Assembly (NCBI RefSeq): GCF_019492185.1 | Contig: NZ_JAICCF010000004.1 | Location: forward strand, 1-64,000 | DNA from: Chitinophaga rhizophila | Lineage (GTDB): Bacteria > Bacteroidota > Bacteroidia > Chitinophagales > Chitinophagaceae | DNA length: 64,000 nucleotides | Direction: 5' to 3' | Shown: one piece after another, positions 60,501 to 64,000 of the stretch | How the letters are laid out: each line of letters begins with the position of its first letter | How positions within the stretch are numbered: the first letter of the stretch is position 1 | Made by a program: the position numbers and the translations under genes | The notes under the pieces: generated by a model | Databases searched by the model: none | Seen by the model: the letters and a program-made list of their open reading frames with translations, nothing else | Told to the model about the DNA's origin: nothing

Positions 60501-63500
60501 CAGAGATACACCAGACCAGGTAATAACGTCTGCTGTATTCTGGTCAGCCGCTGCAAGTGACAGTTGCTGACTGGCGCCCTCACTCAAGGAAACGTTGGCG
60601 ATCGAGGTTATGACAGGGCTAAAATTGTCGTTAATAGTGAGATTGAAGGTGGCAGTGTCTTTACCTCCGAATGGATCTGTGGCAATCACTGTCAGATTAC
60701 TGTAGTTACCCTGTACACCTGCATTCGGCGTTACTTTCAGGAAAGATCCCTGTGCATCTGATGCAAGTGTAACAAAGGATGGCAGATTCTGGGTAGTCAG
60801 TGTCAGTGCATCTTCATCCGGATCAGTAGCTATGATACGGATACGTGTTTCTACATCATATCGTGCTGATTGGTTGCTGATGGCTTCTACCACCGGTCTG
60901 TTATTGCCGGTCACTGCGGTTGCGTTGGCAGAGTAAGCTGAGTTACCGCCATCGCCTTTGGCACGTACGCGATATACGTACTGCTGGTTTGCATATAGTG
61001 CAGTATCGATATAACTGTTGGATGTACCGGTCACTGTGTCAATTGACTTCACCACGATAAAATTATTGGTTGCGCCAAATGAACGCTGAATGTCAAAGCC
61101 TGTAGTGTTTGCATCGGTATTGTTCCAGGTCAGTTTGATGGTTGATGCTCCTGTGCCAGTCGCTGCTACACTGTTAGGTGTTGCAGGTACTGCCGGTAAT
61201 GGATTGGTCACTGTACTGTAGAAAGGCAGTGACTGTCCGAACAACTGATTTACTTCTGCCTGTGTCACCGCTTGTCCGATAAGCGCAACGTTATCCAGTT
61301 TACCATTAAAGTAAGTACCGGTTGAGTTAAACGCATTCGTGCCATTATTAACACCAAGGCGGGAGTTATTGGTTGTTGTATTGATCGTTGTGTAAGCAGT
61401 ATTTGCGGAGGCTGCCAGGTCGCCATTTATATACAGGCGAAGCACGCCGCTGTTGTATACTACAACAACATGGGTCCATGCCAGGCTGGTGAACGGCACT
61501 GATACCAGCGTACGGCTGCTGCCACTGGCTACGCCTGCTTCCAGTTTGCTTGCATTGATACGCAGCGCCAGACCGTTGTCGCTACCACCCATATCGAAGA
61601 TGATACGGTTGTTGTCAACAACATTCGGTTTGATCCAGAGCGATACAGAGCGGTTAGAGAACGCCTCATGCAGGAATCCGGTTGTTGTACCGCCTATACC
61701 TACGTAGGTGCTGCTACCGTTAAATACCGCAGCATGCGAGCCTTCTATCTTATCCGTATTGCTATAGGTCAGGCCATTTGCTGTAGTGTTATTCGCATTT
61801 GGTGAAAGGTCTGCAAAGGAATTATCAAATGCGTATACCGCCAGGTAAGGGTAGTTACCTGCAGCAAGTACAGATTCACCGTACTGGCCTACTGCACGTA
61901 CTTTATAGAAATAGCGTGTGTTGGCTTCAACTGTATTGTCTGTAAATGAAGTTGTATTCGGACCTGTTTTACCTACTACGGTATAAGTACCTGCAGGTGT
62001 GGTACTACGATATAATTCAAAGCCTGTTTCGTTGTTACTGTTATCAGACCAGTTTAGGTTCACTTTATTAAAAGCAACTGCTTTCGCGTTAAATGATACC
62101 GGAGCACCAGGAGCGTTACCAGGATATGTCAGGGTATCGCCCAGATATTGATCAGGAATGTTTGTAAAACTGCTAACACCTATCGCTGTTGATCTCCAGC
62201 GAAGATTCATAGTCTGTCCGCCAGTACCTTGAAAATAACCTATTGTGATGGGGTATACGCCTGCATTCAGGTTCATTGCAGCACTGCTAACCTGGGCGGT
62301 ACCATGGCCACCGTCATTATTGACTGTAGGTGTACCACTGAAGCTATAAGGCATATTCAGCCACAGCCTGCTGCCATCATCAGAATTGGTGGCGAAATAA
62401 TAAGTACCTGTTACCGGGATGGTGATAAAGCCAGTCCACAATATAGCATACCTGAGATCCTTGTTACGTACTGAAAGATCTACATTCAGCGTTCTGCCTG
62501 TTTTTATCGGAGTCGCTGTATCGAAGTTGGGAAGTACCGTATAGGTGCCTTCATAGTATTTGTAGTTAAGACCTTTGTTGACCGTGGCAGCCGTCACCTG
62601 GTTACTTGGTGGGGAACTGTTACCGGCAGCATCTTTCGCAATTACGTAGAAGCCGTATACTTTTCTTTCGGTCAGACCGTAGGTCACCATGGAAAGTTGT
62701 GAACCGTCAACAGTGTAAGCTTTTGCATTGTTGACGTAGATTTCATATGCAGCAATTCCTACATCATCAGTAGAGGCTGTCCAGTTCAGTGTAACAGAGC
62801 TGGTAGTAGTGGTCGCTATGGTCAGGTTGGTTGGCGCGGTAGGGCTGGAAGCATCTGTCTCGGTAGTTGCGCTTGCTTCAGCTGATACCGGACCTGCACC
62901 GTTTGCATTTACCGGGCGTATGATGTAATAGTATTTTTTGTTGGAAGCTAATCCGTTGTCGGTAAAGGTAACCACATCTGCCGCTGTTTTACCTACCAGC
63001 TGGTAGCCGCTGCCTGCGGTAGCGGTGCGATAGATCTCAAAGCCGGTTTCGTTATTAGCCGGATTTGCTTTATCTGTCCAGTTTAATGTAAGCTGTGTCT
63101 GTGACGCTGGTGTAACAACCACACCGCTTACACCGTCAGGAAGGTTAGTACCTGCAGCACTAATTACTTTATAAGGGCTTGAGAAACTGCTGGCGCAACC
63201 AAATTGTTCAGTTACACGTGCGATATATTGACCAACACCTACCGTCAAAGTATTGGTGGTGCCAAGGTTTGTAGTGCTGCCCACCTGGCGCCATTCGTAG
63301 GATGCATATCCTTCGGGCAGTTTCAGGGTAACAGTGGTGCTGCCATCCGGAGCAGGAAGTACGTTGGTAGACAGACTGTCAATGGCTATTGGCGGAGTAA
63401 CAGTAGCTGCTTTCGTTTTGATGACAAGTGGGGTAGGGGAGAACTCCGTCCAGGGGCCGCCGGCCGTTCTGCGTACCCTTACCTTATATGTACCCAGTGA

Positions 63501-64000
63501 ATTGATCGTGATGCTATTTGACGTTGCACCAGGTATTGTTACATCGTCTTTCTGCCATTCATAGGCAGCGAAACCAGGCGCTATACCGGCAGTAATACTG
63601 AATGTTTCGCCAGGGCAAAATTCAGAACGTCCACCAAGTGGCCAAGGGTTCAGTACATTGACTCTGTTGATAAATGGAATAAAGTCAGCTTCGGCCCAGG
63701 CAGTGTTCCACGTACCGTGGCCAAGATTGGCGTAATAGCTGTATCTGAGATTACCGCCGGCATTGTCGATGGCGGCGACTACGTTATTGGCAGTATATGG
63801 TGCAGGGGCATTGTCCAAACCTCCCTGAAAGTACCACATAGCTGAATATTTTGTTTTATTGACATTTGTGCTGCTGCCATCTCCGGTGGAAATACCACTC
63901 ATAGGCAGTGCAGCGGCAAAAAGCTGCGGATAACGCTGGATAAAGGCCCAGGAACCATAACCACCGGCAGAAAGACCATTTACAGATATTCTGTTCAGAT
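57513..64000 (-). CDS. Giant multi-domain T9SS-exported protein with N-terminal alpha/beta hydrolase (partial)
   Basis: The frame is open to the right edge, so more than 2,160 residues are visible and the N-terminus is missing. Residues are numbered from the Met at 63902. Before and around it lies an esterase-type hydrolase (ISVNGLSAGGYGSW serine elbow; acid in WYFQGGLDNAPAP; His in YYANLGHGTWNTAW). Then come two Ig/PKD-like domains (95-250), FN3 (250-345, 350-440), PA14 (445-590), FN3 (595-685), a LamG-like domain (690-890), FN3 (895-990) and Ig/cadherin-like domains (1000-1190). A repeated unnamed module follows (about 1195-1370, 1560-1725 and 1830-1995) with FN3/Ig between copies. The T9SS sorting domain is at 2050-2129 (VYPNPFDNQFNV). 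It is probably a surface or secreted carbohydrate-active protein. Confidence 0.88.
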   Translation of the reverse strand, partial: LNRISVNGLSAGGYGSWAFIQRYPQLFAAALPMSGISTGDGSSTNVNKTKYSAMWYFQGGLDNAPAPYTANNVVAAIDNAGGNLRYSYYANLGHGTWNTAWAEADFIPFINRVNVLNPWPLGGRSEFCPGETFSITAGIAPGFAAYEWQKDDVTIPGATSNSITINSLGTYKVRVRRTAGGPWTEFSPTPLVIKTKAATVTPPIAIDSLSTNVLPAPDGSTTVTLKLPEGYASYEWRQVGSTTNLGTTNTLTVGVGQYIARVTEQFGCASSFSSPYKVISAAGTNLPDGVSGVVVTPASQTQLTLNWTDKANPANNETGFEIYRTATAGSGYQLVGKTAADVVTFTDNGLASNKKYYYIIRPVNANGAGPVSAEASATTETDASSPTAPTNLTIATTTTSSVTLNWTASTDDVGIAAYEIYVNNAKAYTVDGSQLSMVTYGLTERKVYGFYVIAKDAAGNSSPPSNQVTAATVNKGLNYKYYEGTYTVLPNFDTATPIKTGRTLNVDLSVRNKDLRYAILWTGFITIPVTGTYYFATNSDDGSRLWLNMPYSFSGTPTVNNDGGHGTAQVSSAAMNLNAGVYPITIGYFQGTGGQTMNLRWRSTAIGVSSFTNIPDQYLGDTLTYPGNAPGAPVSFNAKAVAFNKVNLNWSDNSNNETGFELYRSTTPAGTYTVVGKTGPNTTSFTDNTVEANTRYFYKVRAVGQYGESVLAAGNYPYLAVYAFDNSFADLSPNANNTTANGLTYSNTDKIEGSHAAVFNGSSTYVGIGGTTTGFLHEAFSNRSVSLWIKPNVVDNNRIIFDMGGSDNGLALRINASKLEAGVASGSSRTLVSVPFTSLAWTHVVVVYNSGVLRLYINGDLAASANTAYTTINTTTNNSRLGVNNGTNAFNSTGTYFNGKLDNVALIGQAVTQAEVNQLFGQSLPFYSTVTNPLPAVPATPNSVAATGTGASTIKLTWNNTDANTTGFDIQRSFGATNNFIVVKSIDTVTGTSNSYIDTALYANQQYVYRVRAKGDGGNSAYSANATAVTGNNRPVVEAISNQSARYDVETRIRIIATDPDEDALTLTTQNLPSFVTLASDAQGSFLKVTPNAGVQGNYSNLTVIATDPFGGKDTATFNLTINDNFSPVITSIANVSLSEGASQQLSLAAADQNTADVITWSGVSLPSFISLTGNNRSATLNIAPGYADAGVYTVKVAIVDGNGGTDSKTFTVTIADKDPNYKFFVRFKHQSDVAAPWNNVSTVTTNNLKNDKGETTTVGLQLLTGFWNSWNEGPVTGNNSGVYPDAVMKEYYFFGSYPGIFSSANSIDAKLTNLDANRKYSFKFYAGSVWSVLANNGTTIYTMNGVSKSLNVQGNTTTTINFDNIAPNANGEITFNMAVASGTQVGYLGAIEVNAILDDGTVPAAPKELTATEANGNVSLNWTNVAYNATGYRIHRSTDSLGAYSILGSLNSATAESYVDSTVHGSTHYYYKISASNSAGVSTGFSNIAGVSVPVKPPHIDDIADIKLKAEASAQVNVQAQGDLGNTVTLTTAGLPAFGSFTDNGNGNGTFTFNPTANNLGNYTVTLTATDNQGAATSTTFNVLVSDKNTKSIYFDFSSSNPAPAPWNNVSGFPYAGTRFTNAKDESGVATGINLIFNENWENDATAAGMSTYDNSGVYPDQVMQSAVYDSRNITHTVRLTGLNNAKRYNVVFFSSLNFGVAAKVRFTINTDSVIIDPSYNTSLTKQINGVVPNANGEINILVNKTSAGYYMYMNSLVLEEYDAAVGVLNPLNLRAEATGAKNIKLDWSDRANNETGYQVWRAVSGGNYTQVATLPANTVTYADNNLNANQKYYYKVRAAGPSGTSDYSNAASATTLGFSVQVNFSELLVAPAPWNNLGMRPQTGQVINNMKDGQSNTTGIGINILQNFDGMYSAGVNTGNNSGVYPDNVMVENYGLFPGNHADFNITGLNQTLKYDLVFFGSSVEWEDITGKYTVNGVKMAWLNASMNRSGVVTIRNVSPDANGRIHIDVDPGTATSRYGLIAALTIRGHVDPATQDEDGPVEPEAAPGGRLANNTIAVSAPVVTAINEAADFGDAKVYPNPFDNQFNVDIILKAATTVRIEIFDLAGRLLYSDYKGSVPSGTSTLRINTGSRVSVPGIYLLRISGKNGETKMVKLVKR

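Noticed and set aside
48137..64000. Exosortase or T9SS machinery locus
   Set aside because: No exosortase, PorV/PorU or Gld/Spr genes are seen; only T9SS cargo is present.

Overview
The window looks like a chromosomal segment of a Bacteroidota bacterium, most likely a Chitinophagaceae member close to Chitinophaga. The grounds are type IX secretion (T9SS) sorting domains on large secreted proteins, many TAnnTTTG -7 promoter elements, few Shine-Dalgarno sites, and family-level resemblance throughout. I ran no database search, so the genus is inference. No tRNA, rRNA, CRISPR array or intact insertion sequence was seen.

Layout. 1-190: 3' end of a group II intron (domains V and VI) cut by the left edge, then a strong hairpin. 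0.2-12.9 kb: mixed genes, namely an old yellow enzyme and a Crp-type regulator, a MarR-GNAT fusion, a secreted GH76 mannanase with calcium-type crystallin domains, a CapA/NlpC-P60 pair, an acyl-CoA carboxylase beta subunit, RNase HI, YceI, a luciferase-like oxidoreductase, a START protein and a lipoprotein. 13.0-16.0 kb: a two-gene pectin (rhamnogalacturonan) locus, CE12 esterase plus GH28 hydrolase, behind a perfect LacI-type palindrome. 16-21 kb: DoxX, a TPR-like lipoprotein, smpB, accD and fructose-bisphosphate aldolase. 20.8-23 kb: a BtuF-like protein coupled to cystathionine beta-synthase. 23.4-31.4 kb: bioD, 5-formyl-THF cyclo-ligase, lpxK, rnr, a polyprenyl synthase, an amino-acid permease and a second DoxX protein. 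31.8-35.5 kb: a DUF2027-Smr protein, RNase P RNA, a DUF4870 protein and an S8 peptidase. 36.2-45.6 kb (minus strand): aldehyde dehydrogenase of the ALDH7 type, a DUF1338/HglS-type 2-oxoadipate enzyme, panB, ppx, ppk1, a flippase-like protein, panD and panC. This mixes lysine catabolism, pantothenate synthesis and polyphosphate turnover. 45.7-47.9 kb: a GT5-like half protein and metK with a structured leader.

48.1-57.4 kb is a tightly packed minus-strand operon for a surface or extracellular polysaccharide. In transcription order it holds a Wzc/GumC-like protein, an acyltransferase, a 38-residue single-pass membrane protein missed by length cut-offs, an O-antigen ligase/polymerase-like protein, a half-length TolC-like protein, a GT-C-type membrane glycosyltransferase, an OafA-type acyltransferase and a secreted alpha/beta hydrolase. 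It has no Wza/SLBB export protein in view, and its tyrosine-kinase motifs are degenerate. This is the best candidate for an undescribed variant system.

57.5 kb to the right edge is one giant T9SS-exported protein (more than 2,160 residues, N-terminus off the window). It begins with an esterase-like alpha/beta hydrolase and carries FN3, PA14, LamG and Ig-like modules plus three copies of a module I cannot name.

Intergenic DNA holds a family of imperfect inverted repeats built on TTCCTAATTCCTGATT-like units, found in at least five gaps. Several promoters sit so close to the start codon that the mRNAs should be leaderless.
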